Positions 49,915 through 57,546 of a stretch of 64,000 nt of DNA are shown here, piece after piece. This stretch comes from Parcubacteria group bacterium Gr01-1014_13 (lineage in GTDB: Bacteria; Patescibacteria; ABY1; Magasanikbacterales; GWA2-37-8), in NCBI GenBank assembly GCA_007376295.1, contig VMGB01000001.1:310001-374000 (forward strand), in the 5' to 3' direction. Positions within the stretch are counted from its first letter, which is position 1; the number at the start of each line of letters is the position of its first letter. The notes under the pieces were generated by a model. The model had not been told where the DNA came from. It did not search any database and was given only the letters and a program-made list of their open reading frames with translations. The translations under genes were made by a program, and so were the position numbers.

Positions 49915-52224
49915 ATGGAACCAGCTCTACATTTACATGAATTCTTTGTGGAAGGGAGCAATCCTGAGATATCGCACGTGCTCCTAAATATTACTGAACC
50001 TTCTACCCCCACCGAAAGGGACAAGGGCTACTTTTTTGCTATCTGCGAAATAAACAATGCCACCACGAAATATATTGCCAAGATGCAGAACGTGATAGAC
50101 GAAATAGAAAACAGCTACTACGAAATCCCTGATAAAATAGGACAAACAGCCATGGAGATTGTTCTAGATAAAATTAACCAGGAAAGCCTGGCCATGGTGC
50201 AACCGGATATTTCCTTGCATTGTATTGTCGGGGCAATACGCCAAAATGATATAATTTTCAGTTTCTACGGACAACCACAGATGGTGCTATTCTACAAAGC
50301 CAAAGATGACACCTATAAAAAATTAGATTTGGTTGAACAAAATAAATCAAATGAACAAGATGATGAAATAGATGGCAAACAAGAAAAAAATCAGTTATTT
50401 TCACAGATCGTACAGGGAAAAATCGGACCTAATGATTTTTTCTTTGCGGGTACTGCTCATATTGTAAAATATTTCAACCATGACCGATTGCAAAAAATTA
50501 TCACTACCAGACCGCCCCGCCAAAGCGCAGAGCATCTACAGAGAGTTCTGTCAGAAATCAAAAACAACTTATCATTCGGCGGTATAATTATAAATCTACA
50601 GCCTGGCCCAGCCGCTCCTGTTTTGATAAAATCATCCCCTGCCAGAAAAGGCGGAGCGGGCCGATCGCTAAAAAACCTGTTTAGCACCGAAAGAAATACA
50701 GCCCACATGCTCTCACCGTCTCTCTTATCCAGATTTGAAGAAGAGACTCCGTCAGCCAAAGAAGACAGCGCGTTTGCTGGCGGAATGCTTGCAAGCGAAG
50801 AAGGTTCGAGATCCAACACCGAGATTACTTCTTCCCATCTTCGCGCCAGAACTGGAAAAATCAAAAAAGCAGAAGACGATACAAAAGTACAAGATATATT
50901 AAAAAAGACAGGGGTAATTATTTGGAAAATGTTAAAATATGCAGCTCGTGGCTTAGTATTGCTACTACTGTTTATTAGCACTATAATTTCTACCCTAGGA
51001 AGAAATTTCCTTTTGTTATTTTTTATTATTACCAACTACCAAAATAGACGTCATACTATTTTGGCTCAATGGGCGAGATGGTGGAAAAATATAAAAGAAA
51101 ATGCCAAACACCTTCCAGTGGTAACAAAGATATTGCTAGCATTATCTTTGGTTCTGCTCTTGACGTTTGGCGCTGGGATATTTTATATAGGCGCCAAACA
51201 AAAAAAGCAGGCGCGAGCGGCCGCGTACACTAAAGCTGTACAGGATATAAAAACAAAGGAAGACGCCGCGGAAAGTTCTCTTGTTTATAACGATACCGTA
51301 GCCGCACTGGCCAGCATTAAAGAAGCCGAGCAAGTTTTAAAACAATTATCCTGTGTAACAACTTTGGAAAAATCCACTTGTAAAAATTTACAAGACCGGC
51401 TTGATGATTTACAGATGAGAGCGCGCAAAGTTACTTTAGTTCGCCCCACATTACTAGCAAATTGGGATAATTTGGGACAAAACATTCAAGTGAATAATGT
51501 ATTTTTGTTAAGCAATAAAATTTATGGCTTTGGCCAAACTAGCGCTGACATAATAACATATGACCCCTTGGTAAAAGAATCAAAGGTGGTTTCACCAGGT
51601 ATATTTGTAGCAAATTTCAATGCCGCTTCTGTACCGAAAGAAAACGATTACGCCGTCTTGTTATACGAAGGAAAAGATCTTGTCCAGTTTAATCCAAAGG
51701 ATAATTCCTGGAAAAAAATAGATATTGATTATCCAAATGAAAATGTCAAAATTAGCAGTGTGTCTGTATACAATCGTCGTCTATACACTATAGATATTGA
51801 AAACAATCAAATCTATAAACACGATGCTATAAAAACAGGTTTCTCTACCGGCAAAGAATGGACAAAGAATAATACTAGCGATATAAAAACAGGCGTAGAT
51901 TTAGCGGTTGATGGTGACGTTTTTGTCCTAGGAAACAACGGCTCTATTTACAAATTTTCCAATGGCATAGTGCAGCCATTTGCTATTAGCGGTTTAGAAC
52001 CGGAGCTTAAATCAGCAGATAAAATTTGGACTTATAATGATTTAAATTATATTTACATTCTAGATACTGCTGGCAAGAGAATAATTGTGCTGGATAAAAC
52101 CGGACAACTAAAGAAACAAATTACAGCAACGGAATTCTCCAATCCTACCGGCATGATTATAGATGAAGAAAAAAGTACTGCCTATATACTCGACAGCAAC
52201 AAACTATACCAGATTAGTTTATAA
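49915..52224 (+). CDS. Large membrane protein: PP2C-like N-domain and beta-propeller C-domain
   Basis: 769 residues. The first 230 residues recall a PP2C-type phosphatase without clear metal Asp residues. A disordered Ser/Lys-rich linker (about 240-320) precedes two membrane helices (about 340-375 and 400-425), a short coiled coil (KQARAAAYTKAVQDIKTKEDAA), and a C-terminal region (about 510-769) of repeated NHL/WD-like strands (VSVYNRRLYTIDIENNQIYKHD, IYKFSNGIVQPF, ILDTAGKRIIVLDKTGQ). A cytoplasm-to-outside signalling or scaffolding role is plausible. A promoter sits just before it. Terminator shared with rplL. Confidence 0.6.
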   Translation: MEPALHLHEFFVEGSNPEISHVLLNITEPSTPTERDKGYFFAICEINNATTKYIAKMQNVIDEIENSYYEIPDKIGQTAMEIVLDKINQESLAMVQPDISLHCIVGAIRQNDIIFSFYGQPQMVLFYKAKDDTYKKLDLVEQNKSNEQDDEIDGKQEKNQLFSQIVQGKIGPNDFFFAGTAHIVKYFNHDRLQKIITTRPPRQSAEHLQRVLSEIKNNLSFGGIIINLQPGPAAPVLIKSSPARKGGAGRSLKNLFSTERNTAHMLSPSLLSRFEEETPSAKEDSAFAGGMLASEEGSRSNTEITSSHLRARTGKIKKAEDDTKVQDILKKTGVIIWKMLKYAARGLVLLLLFISTIISTLGRNFLLLFFIITNYQNRRHTILAQWARWWKNIKENAKHLPVVTKILLALSLVLLLTFGAGIFYIGAKQKKQARAAAYTKAVQDIKTKEDAAESSLVYNDTVAALASIKEAEQVLKQLSCVTTLEKSTCKNLQDRLDDLQMRARKVTLVRPTLLANWDNLGQNIQVNNVFLLSNKIYGFGQTSADIITYDPLVKESKVVSPGIFVANFNAASVPKENDYAVLLYEGKDLVQFNPKDNSWKKIDIDYPNENVKISSVSVYNRRLYTIDIENNQIYKHDAIKTGFSTGKEWTKNNTSDIKTGVDLAVDGDVFVLGNNGSIYKFSNGIVQPFAISGLEPELKSADKIWTYNDLNYIYILDTAGKRIIVLDKTGQLKKQITATEFSNPTGMIIDEEKSTAYILDSNKLYQISL

Positions 52225-52225
52225 C

Positions 52226-52254
52226 AAAAAGAGCCCTTCCGGGCTCTTTTTTAT
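52226..52254. terminator. Bidirectional terminator between the 49915 gene and rplL
   Basis: A GAGCCC / GGGCTC stem with a TTCC loop and A/T tracts on both sides, between convergent genes. Confidence 0.85.
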
Positions 52255-52267
52255 TTCTAAAAAGTAA

Positions 52268-52672
52268 TTATTTTAGAGTTACTTTGCCGCCAGCTTCTTC
52301 AATCTTCTTTTTCATAGCTTCAGCATCTTCTTTCTTTACGCCTTCTTTAACCATCTTAGGAGCGCCATCTACTAAAGCTTTAGCATCTGCCAAACCTAAA
52401 CCGGTTACTTCTTTTACAGCTTTGATCACATTGATCTTGCTAGCACCGGCATCGGTAAGCTCAACATTGAACTCAGTTTTTTCCTCAGCGGCAGCAGCTG
52501 CGCCTCCGGCAGCTGGAGCAGCCATCATCATGGCTGGAGCAGCGGCAGAAACGCCGAATTTTTCTTCCAAAACCTTTACCAATTCGGAAAGGTCTAGAAC
52601 AGACATTTTTTCAACTTCTTCTACAAGGCTTTTAAACTTTGCAGGGACTTCTACTTTATTTTCTTCGGTCAT
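52268..52672 (-). CDS. rplL: Ribosomal protein bL12 (L7/L12)
   Basis: 134 residues from ATG 52672 (MTEENKVEVPAKF). N-terminal dimer domain, Ala/Met-rich hinge (AAAPAMMMAAPAAGGAAA) and the conserved C-terminal domain KTEFNVELTDAG..KINVIKAVKEVTGLGLADAKALVDGAP. The L12 stalk recruits translation factors. It lies 10 bp after rplJ in the usual order. Confidence 0.98.
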   Translation of the reverse strand: MTEENKVEVPAKFKSLVEEVEKMSVLDLSELVKVLEEKFGVSAAAPAMMMAAPAAGGAAAAAEEKTEFNVELTDAGASKINVIKAVKEVTGLGLADAKALVDGAPKMVKEGVKKEDAEAMKKKIEEAGGKVTLK

Positions 52673-52682
52673 ATATTTATTA

Positions 52683-53207
52683 TTAAGCTTTTGATTTAGC
52701 AATATTATTAAGTACACCTACTAAACCGCGCAAATTTCCAGCCAGTACATTTACGAAACCAGAAACAGGGCTGTTGAGAGAGCCAACTAATCTGCCTAGC
52801 AATTCTTGTTTGCTTGGCAAACTGGCCAAACTCTTTACTGCGGAAACGTCTACGAATTTACCTTCCAATACACCACCGAATATTTTTAATATTTCGTGAG
52901 TTTTGGCAAAAGTGTTTACTACTCTGGCAGCCGATACTTCGTCTCCCAAAGCCATAAAGGTAGCCACACCACCGGCGAAAACCTTTGGATCAATATCTTT
53001 TAATCCCACGTCTTCACAAGCGCGCTTTACCAAAGTCTTTTTGGCAGCTACTACTTTAATATCATTTTTGCGGCATTCGCGTCGCAGTTCTTCTGCTTCA
53101 GAAACTTTTAAACCTTGAAAATTGGCAAAAACTACGGCTTTAGCGGCTCGCAGTCCGTCTTCCAAAGATTTAATCGTTTCTTGTTTTTGTTGTTTTGATT
53201 TAGGCAT
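52683..53207 (-). CDS. rplJ: Ribosomal protein uL10
   Basis: 174 residues from ATG 53207 (MPKSKQQKQE), the base of the L12 stalk. KAVVFANFQGLKVSEAEELRRECR and AKKTLVKRA are typical, with a C-terminal helix holding the L12 dimers. Regulated by the leader and attenuator just upstream. rplK and rplA, its usual neighbours, are absent here. Confidence 0.97.
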   Translation of the reverse strand: MPKSKQQKQETIKSLEDGLRAAKAVVFANFQGLKVSEAEELRRECRKNDIKVVAAKKTLVKRACEDVGLKDIDPKVFAGGVATFMALGDEVSAARVVNTFAKTHEILKIFGGVLEGKFVDVSAVKSLASLPSKQELLGRLVGSLNSPVSGFVNVLAGNLRGLVGVLNNIAKSKA

Positions 53208-53335
53208 ATAAAATAAAAAATCTGTGTGTTCCACAGAATTCTAGTACAAATCGACCTAACAGGCTAAAATTGCCCTTTATTTGCACCTCGGCAGGAAATT
53301 AAGTCTTGCGACACCTGCTGTCTATGGTTGAATAG
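53208..53335 (-). ncRNA. L10 leader (ribosomal protein leader RNA)
   Basis: The transcript before rplJ carries GACAGCAGGTG ... CTTAATTTCCTGCCGAGGTG, the hallmark of the L10 leader (Rfam L10_leader), in which GCAGG pairs with CCTGC. The L10-L12 complex binds this structure and switches off its own operon. The stretch 53208-53335 is otherwise without a gene. Confidence 0.85.
53211..53237 (-). terminator. Attenuator before rplJ
   Basis: TCTGTG-GAACA-CACAGA hairpin followed by TTTTTTATTTT, four bases before the ATG of rplJ. Placed at the 3' end of the L10 leader, this is a likely transcription attenuator. Confidence 0.75.
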
Positions 53336-53364
53336 ATAATATAATATCTGTGGATAAATGTCAA
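53336..53364 (-). promoter_or_regulatory. rplJL promoter
   Basis: TTGACA, a 17-bp spacer and TATTAT on the minus strand, 128 bp before rplJ. Confidence 0.8.
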
Positions 53365-53417
53365 GGGGTTGATTTATAATAAAAGGCCGGTAAACATTTA
53401 TATTTTATCGACCTTAC

Positions 53418-53702
53418 CTAACCCCGAAATTTATAAAATAGCTTCTTTAATTCTATCATCTCATTATGAAGATCATCACACTCTTCATCGGTAAGTACCG
53501 CTACAGCGTCTATATCAGGTACACTCCCTAGAGGAATTGAATCTGTCTTATGCGAACCCAAACGATGGAGTTTCTTCCAAAATTCGTCTAGTTTTTCCCA
53601 AACTAAGAATACTTCCTCATCGCTAATATCCATTTTACATCCCCAAAAACCAGGAAAAATGATCAAAAATTCTTCTCTAATCTCTTTAACCGTAGTAGGC
53701 AT
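53418..53702 (-). CDS. Small helical protein, unknown
   Basis: 94 residues from ATG 53702 (start MPTTVKEIREE), right after a perfect AAAGGAGGTG ribosome site; an upstream GTG is rejected. Acidic, helical, with several Trp/Phe residues. No known family. Own promoter; orphan transcription unit divergent from the next gene. Confidence 0.65.
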   Translation of the reverse strand: MPTTVKEIREEFLIIFPGFWGCKMDISDEEVFLVWEKLDEFWKKLHRLGSHKTDSIPLGSVPDIDAVAVLTDEECDDLHNEMIELKKLFYKFRG

Positions 53703-53743
53703 GTTCACCTCCTTTGGTTACCAACCCGTAATTGGGTTAACAG

Positions 53744-53773
53744 ACTATACCAGTATAGAACCTCTCTTGTCAA
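53744..53773 (-). promoter_or_regulatory. Promoter of the 53702 gene
   Basis: TTGACA, an 18-bp spacer and TATAGT on the minus strand, back to back with the 53868 promoter. Confidence 0.65.
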
Positions 53774-53787
53774 CTGGTACAGAGGGG

Positions 53788-53816
53788 TTGACAAAGACTA
53801 GTTTTTATGCTATGAT
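53788..53816 (+). promoter_or_regulatory. Promoter of the 53868 gene
   Basis: TTGACA, a 17-bp spacer and TATGAT, followed by an AAAGGGA ribosome site before ATG 53868. Confidence 0.75.
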
Positions 53817-53867
53817 GTGACCTACATTTGGTATACCGACCAAAAAACACCAACAGAAAGGGATAAA

Positions 53868-54422
53868 ATGTCGATGTCGCTTTTGGTCCAGTATGAAGAG
53901 GACCTAGAGTCCAAACGGGAAGAAGTCTACTGCCAGCTCAAAAAGCTGGTGAAGAATCTGCCCATGTACTTGAGCGCAACCACCAAGAGAGCGCTTCGGA
54001 TTCACTTCGACAACTTCGACTTCGGGTATCAGTGGACCGAAGACGGCGAAGAGCTGATCCAGAAAGCTCGCATGGAACAGATGGCGACGGCAGAACGCTG
54101 GAAACGCTACGAAGAATTCGAACTGTTTGAAGACGAGCCCTGGATCGATGACCAGACGAAGAAGCTCTGGGGTTTCGCCGAGTACTGGGAGAACAAATTC
54201 GATCAGGAGACCATCAACGCCTGCAGGTTGAAGAAGGATCTCGCCTTTGAGTACGGAAGCATCCTCGTTCTGGAGAAGGCTTCTGGCAAAACCTACCATC
54301 GTAACGGTATCAAGCGCGATAAGACCGAGTTCTGGAACCGTCCCCAGCCGACTAGACGGCGACAGATCAAACTGCACAAAAAGATGCAGCGACGCCAGAA
54401 CGACAATCAGCCTCAGGAGTAA
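53868..54422 (+). CDS. Orphan helical protein with higher G+C
   Basis: 184 residues from ATG 53868 (MSMSLLVQYEED), after an AAAGGGATAAA site. Charged, rich in Glu/Arg/Trp, predicted mainly helical, with a very basic C-terminus (RRRQIKLHKKMQRRQ). Codon choice is clearly richer in G+C than that of the neighbours, suggesting foreign origin. Its own promoter and terminator. No known family. Confidence 0.65.
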   Translation: MSMSLLVQYEEDLESKREEVYCQLKKLVKNLPMYLSATTKRALRIHFDNFDFGYQWTEDGEELIQKARMEQMATAERWKRYEEFELFEDEPWIDDQTKKLWGFAEYWENKFDQETINACRLKKDLAFEYGSILVLEKASGKTYHRNGIKRDKTEFWNRPQPTRRRQIKLHKKMQRRQNDNQPQE

Positions 54423-54443
54423 CCACAACGGATGCTCCACTCA

Positions 54444-54478
54444 CCCGCCAAGACCACCTAGGTCGAAGCGGGTTTTTT
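54444..54478 (+). terminator. Terminator after the 53868 gene
   Basis: CCCGC/GCGGG outer stem with an inner GACC/GGTC, followed by TTTTTT. Confidence 0.85.
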
Positions 54479-54491
54479 AATTATACCAAGG

Positions 54492-54520
54492 TTGACAAAT
54501 AGCTCGTTTTATACTATCTT
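54492..54520 (+). promoter_or_regulatory. Promoter of the 54541 gene
   Basis: TTGACA, a 17-bp spacer and TATCTT; CAAGGAG ribosome site before ATG 54541. Confidence 0.75.
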
Positions 54521-54540
54521 GCCTCACAAGGAGTAACCCA

Positions 54541-54834
54541 ATGGAAAAGACGCCCTATAACCCGGATGAAGACGAAAATCTCTTTGACAACTCAATGAAT
54601 GCATTTTGTTTGATCTTGAGACAACTTGTTTCTCGCAACAAAAACCTCCGTAGCCAACTCTCTGATCTATCCAGGAAACAAAAAAATGGCATATCTGCTT
54701 CCACAAAAAAAGAAATCTATAACCACCTCCTTGAAGATGATATCTGCAATGACGAGTGGTTCCAAGATGGCAAGTGCCTACTACTAAAAGCCAAAAAAGA
54801 GGCCAAATCAAAAACCAAAAAGAGACGAAAATAA
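54541..54834 (+). CDS. Small orphan protein with Lys-rich tail
   Basis: 97 residues: an acidic start, a helical middle with one buried-looking helix (NAFCLILRQLVSRNK), and a Lys/Arg-rich end (KAKKEAKSKTKKRRK). Possibly binds nucleic acid. Own promoter, CAAGGAG site and terminator; no known family. Confidence 0.6.
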   Translation: MEKTPYNPDEDENLFDNSMNAFCLILRQLVSRNKNLRSQLSDLSRKQKNGISASTKKEIYNHLLEDDICNDEWFQDGKCLLLKAKKEAKSKTKKRRK

Positions 54835-54843
54835 TGGCACGCG

Positions 54844-54874
54844 CCCGCCAACTGCAAAGTTTAGCGGGTTTTTT
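54844..54874 (+). terminator. Terminator after the 54541 gene
   Basis: CCCGC/GCGGG outer stem around AACT/AGTT, followed by TTTTTTATTTT. The outer stem has the same sequence as in the terminator of the preceding orphan gene. Confidence 0.85.
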
Positions 54875-55415
54875 ATTTTCTACCAAGAAGTCTTGCCAAA
54901 AAACCTGGTTTTTTAAATTCTAAAGGTTTAACTATCATTGTTTTGTTTGCGTCTCCTGATTGGCTGTGTTTAAGATTTTCAAGCTTCTCCTCAAGATCTC
55001 TTAATCTTTCAACCGCATCTGTATCGCCATAATTTTGCTCAACATCAAAGCGAGCGCCATCTATTTGTTTTTCCAATTCGTCATAAGCAGAGATATTCTC
55101 TCTGACCAAACGAGCTTCTTCACCCATTAAATTCATTACCGGATTGGTTGATCTTGCTTTCGCTTGATCAAACTCTACATCTGTAATTTGCTGACGCAAA
55201 ATTGCCAATTCATCTTTGTCATCTTGGGTTAACTGCTCCCCTTTTCTCAATACTGGCTTTGACTCTTCTGCCTTTCTCTTAAACTCCTCAGCTTTTCTTT
55301 GTATCTCCGCAGTTTCCTCCGGAGAAAAAATTACAGCGTTGAATCGTTCTCGTTTTTTTGCTCCAAACCCATAATTTGTTTCTGCCGGAATAAATTTTGG
55401 TTGTTTGTCGGCCAT
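54873..55415 (-). CDS. Coiled-coil protein, unknown
   Basis: 180 residues, highly charged, with long helices (IQRKAEEFKRKAEESKPVL, and EKQIDGARFDVEQNYGD) suggesting a coiled-coil scaffold. A short C-terminal basic patch (KKPGFLARLLGRK) may touch the membrane. It follows pyrH by 7 bp on the same strand and is probably co-transcribed. No known function. Confidence 0.6.
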   Translation of the reverse strand: MADKQPKFIPAETNYGFGAKKRERFNAVIFSPEETAEIQRKAEEFKRKAEESKPVLRKGEQLTQDDKDELAILRQQITDVEFDQAKARSTNPVMNLMGEEARLVRENISAYDELEKQIDGARFDVEQNYGDTDAVERLRDLEEKLENLKHSQSGDANKTMIVKPLEFKKPGFLARLLGRK

Positions 55416-55422
55416 ATAATAT

Positions 55423-56112
55423 TTATTTAATTAAACTGCCTTGGTATGTCTTACCATCTAAGACGTCTTTCAGTCCGGACAGGTCTGTACCTTTAGCAAA
55501 CTTTACCGTTAAACCCAATTTTTGCGCTGTTTTGGCTGCTACCGGATCAAAAGGAAGGTTCGCCCCTGGAATCCATTTGTCCCCTACAATTTTTCGCAGT
55601 TCGTCCCAAGTTAAATTTTCCATTTTCTTTGCTTGGGAATTTTCGCGCGGATCAGCATCATAGATATAATCTATATTGGAAAGATTAATTACTTCTTGGG
55701 CGCCATAAGTTTTGGCCAATAAAACGGCATCGTAGTCAGTGGAACAGCCGGGCTTCCAACCACCAGCTACCAGGATAGATTTTCTTGATCTTACTTTTTT
55801 AGTCGGATTAACAATTAACTCCGGATCCGCCCTACCATTAAATAACAAACCAACAAATCTGGCATTAAAATGCGTAGCGTAAATTCCCAACCAATCCAGA
55901 TCAATATCAGTAACATTGGCTGATTCTTTGGCTGCTTTCTGGTATTTGCGGCAAGTAGACCCACCGCCAATTACCAAAATAAATTTTTCCCCCACTTCAA
56001 CTCTCTTTAAAATTAATTCTCTAAACTTTTTTAAAAATTCAATGTTAAATCCTTCCGGTGGAATTACGATAGACCCTCCCAACGATATAATCCGGTATTG
56101 ATTTTTCGGCAT
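55423..56112 (-). CDS. pyrH: UMP kinase
   Basis: 229 residues. Amino acid kinase fold: S-L-G-G-S (10-14, phosphate loop), LVIGGGSTCRKYQKAA, and the late D-Y-D-A-V-L-L-A and N-L-S-N-I-D-Y-I-Y-D. The variant is closer to the archaeal-type PyrH. It makes UDP from UMP, and so feeds nucleotide and sugar-nucleotide synthesis. No Shine-Dalgarno. Confidence 0.93.
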   Translation of the reverse strand: MPKNQYRIISLGGSIVIPPEGFNIEFLKKFRELILKRVEVGEKFILVIGGGSTCRKYQKAAKESANVTDIDLDWLGIYATHFNARFVGLLFNGRADPELIVNPTKKVRSRKSILVAGGWKPGCSTDYDAVLLAKTYGAQEVINLSNIDYIYDADPRENSQAKKMENLTWDELRKIVGDKWIPGANLPFDPVAAKTAQKLGLTVKFAKGTDLSGLKDVLDGKTYQGSLIK

Positions 56113-56118
56113 AACTTA

Positions 56119-56283
56119 TTAAAATTGATTTGCTTTAAAATTATGGGTCTGTGATTTATGATTCTTCCCCATAGCTCCTTTTAACTTATTAGGCGAATAC
56201 ATGGATTTGTTTGCCTTAAAAGTACTTGGCGTTCTATATCCTGTCTTGCCCTTTTGAGCTCTGTTGGAAGAATAATTTTTCAT
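56119..56283 (-). CDS. Small basic protein
   Basis: 54 residues (start MKNYSSNRAQKG), very basic, with Lys/Asn/Ser repeats and no hydrophobic core, so likely disordered and RNA- or DNA-binding. It is 6 bp before pyrH and 3 bp after the holin-like gene, which makes it a likely member of the same transcript. No known family. Confidence 0.5.
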   Translation of the reverse strand: MKNYSSNRAQKGKTGYRTPSTFKANKSMYSPNKLKGAMGKNHKSQTHNFKANQF

Positions 56284-56286
56284 AAT

Positions 56287-56625
56287 TTATTCTTTTGATA
56301 AAGAATTAACTGCCCAACTGATAAGCCACATAGCCAACGCCCCCCAAAAAGCTGGCCAAAATCCAGCTACAAAAAATCCTTTAACTACAGAAGCTGCGAG
56401 CCAGAACATCAGAGCGTTTATTACTAAAGTAAAAAGACCTAGGGTGAATATGTTTATAGGCAAAGTTAAAACAAGAAGAATCGGACGAATAAGAGCATTT
56501 ATAAGCCCCAGTATTAAAGCGGCCACAAGCGCGGAATAAAAACTTACTACCGTTATGCCAGGAATATAATATGCAATCAGAATCAAGGCTAAAGCGCTAA
56601 GCAACCAACGAACTAATAACTTCAT
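56287..56625 (-). CDS. PF04020-type holin-like membrane protein
   Basis: 112 residues, four membrane helices; matches the phage holin superfamily IV / PF04020 pattern (GLINALIRPILLVLTLPINIFTLGLFTLVINALMF). It is chromosomal in many bacteria and is not evidence of a phage. Role unknown. Confidence 0.85.
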   Translation of the reverse strand: MKLLVRWLLSALALILIAYYIPGITVVSFYSALVAALILGLINALIRPILLVLTLPINIFTLGLFTLVINALMFWLAASVVKGFFVAGFWPAFWGALAMWLISWAVNSLSKE

Positions 56626-56657
56626 ACGATTATATTAAGTTAATTAAACTGGTTAAT

Positions 56658-57254
56658 TTATGCACCGACTAGTAAAGTAAATAATCCTTCGATCAAAGGT
56701 GAAATAAGTTCAAACAAGAAGAAAATGAAGAAAAGTAGAAGTACAAATCCGTATTTGTCCAAAAAATTTCTAACTCCTACCGCCGAATCTGGCAAAATAG
56801 CATATAAAACTTTGGAACCATCGAGTGGTGGGATAGGCACCAAGTTAAATATCATTAACATAACATTGGCGTATACTATAATAGACAGTATAGAAGTAAA
56901 ATTGGATGCAGGTAAAAAACGTATCAAAACAGCAAAAGCAATGGCCAGTAAAAGGTTGGTAGCTGGTCCGGCTATGGCCACCACGGCTGGTCCCCATTTT
57001 TGATTTCTTAAGTTATATGGGTTATAAGGTACGGGCTTGGCATACGCAAAAAGAAACTTACCACCGGTAAGCACAGACAGAGTAATAGGCATTAAAATAG
57101 TCCCCCATAAATCTATATGAGGTATCGGATTTATGGTTAATCTGCCAGCCAACCTGGCTGTTGGGTCGCCAAGCATGTCTGCAGCCAAACCATGGGCATA
57201 TTCGTGGATAATAGCCGAAGGGACGATGACTAAAAAGTAAAAAATGAAGTCCAT
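56658..57254 (-). CDS. Site-2 protease family membrane metallopeptidase
   Basis: 198 residues, about five membrane helices. H-E-Y-A-H (17-21, zinc motif in TM1) and a late N-L-V-P-I-P-P-L-D-G motif, both required for intramembrane cleavage. It belongs to the small YwhC-like branch without a PDZ domain. It may cut an anti-sigma factor or leftover signal peptides; target unknown. Back to back with rpmB. Confidence 0.9.
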   Translation of the reverse strand: MDFIFYFLVIVPSAIIHEYAHGLAADMLGDPTARLAGRLTINPIPHIDLWGTILMPITLSVLTGGKFLFAYAKPVPYNPYNLRNQKWGPAVVAIAGPATNLLLAIAFAVLIRFLPASNFTSILSIIVYANVMLMIFNLVPIPPLDGSKVLYAILPDSAVGVRNFLDKYGFVLLLFFIFFLFELISPLIEGLFTLLVGA

Positions 57255-57257
57255 ATA

Positions 57258-57286
57258 TTGACAAAACTTAGGGATTAAAGTATAAT
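57258..57286 (+). promoter_or_regulatory. Perfect consensus promoter of rpmB
   Basis: TTGACA, a 17-bp spacer and TATAAT, about 45 bp before ATG 57332. Confidence 0.8.
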
Positions 57287-57331
57287 TATCGCATTAGTAT
57301 TATATCTCAAAAACGTTAACTTTTCAAATAT

Positions 57332-57508
57332 ATGTCCAGAATTTGCTTTATCTGCGATAAATCTGCTGCTCGTGCCAACCACGTCAGCCACTCCAATCGC
57401 AAGGTGCCACGAAGACAAAATCCTAATCTTCAATTAATCAAAGTAGCAGGCGAAAGCGTCAGAGCTTGCTCCAGCTGCCGCCGAACAATGGTTAAAAAAA
57501 TGGCTTAA
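57332..57508 (+). CDS. rpmB: Ribosomal protein bL28
   Basis: 58 residues. Typical bL28: a C-F-I-C-D-K zinc knuckle at the N-terminus, the basic H-V-S-H-S-N-R-K core, and a second C-S-S-C knuckle near the C-terminus. Large-subunit protein. Own perfect promoter and terminator. Confidence 0.96.
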   Translation: MSRICFICDKSAARANHVSHSNRKVPRRQNPNLQLIKVAGESVRACSSCRRTMVKKMA

Positions 57509-57510
57509 AA

Positions 57511-57535
57511 AAATCCCCCTCTCGGGGGATTTTTT
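57511..57535 (+). terminator. Terminator of rpmB
   Basis: AAATCCCCC-TCTC-GGGGGATTTTTT, three bases after the stop; convergent with the cupredoxin gene. Confidence 0.9.
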
Positions 57536-57546
57536 GTTTATTGATT

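Noticed and set aside
53350..53358. DnaA-box match TTATCCACA (also at 7499-7507)
   Set aside because: Single isolated sites, one inside the rplJ promoter; no cluster, AT-rich unwinding element or dnaA/dnaN genes, so not an origin.
56287..56625. Phage holin suggesting a prophage
   Set aside because: PF04020 proteins are common chromosomal membrane proteins; there are no other phage genes nearby.
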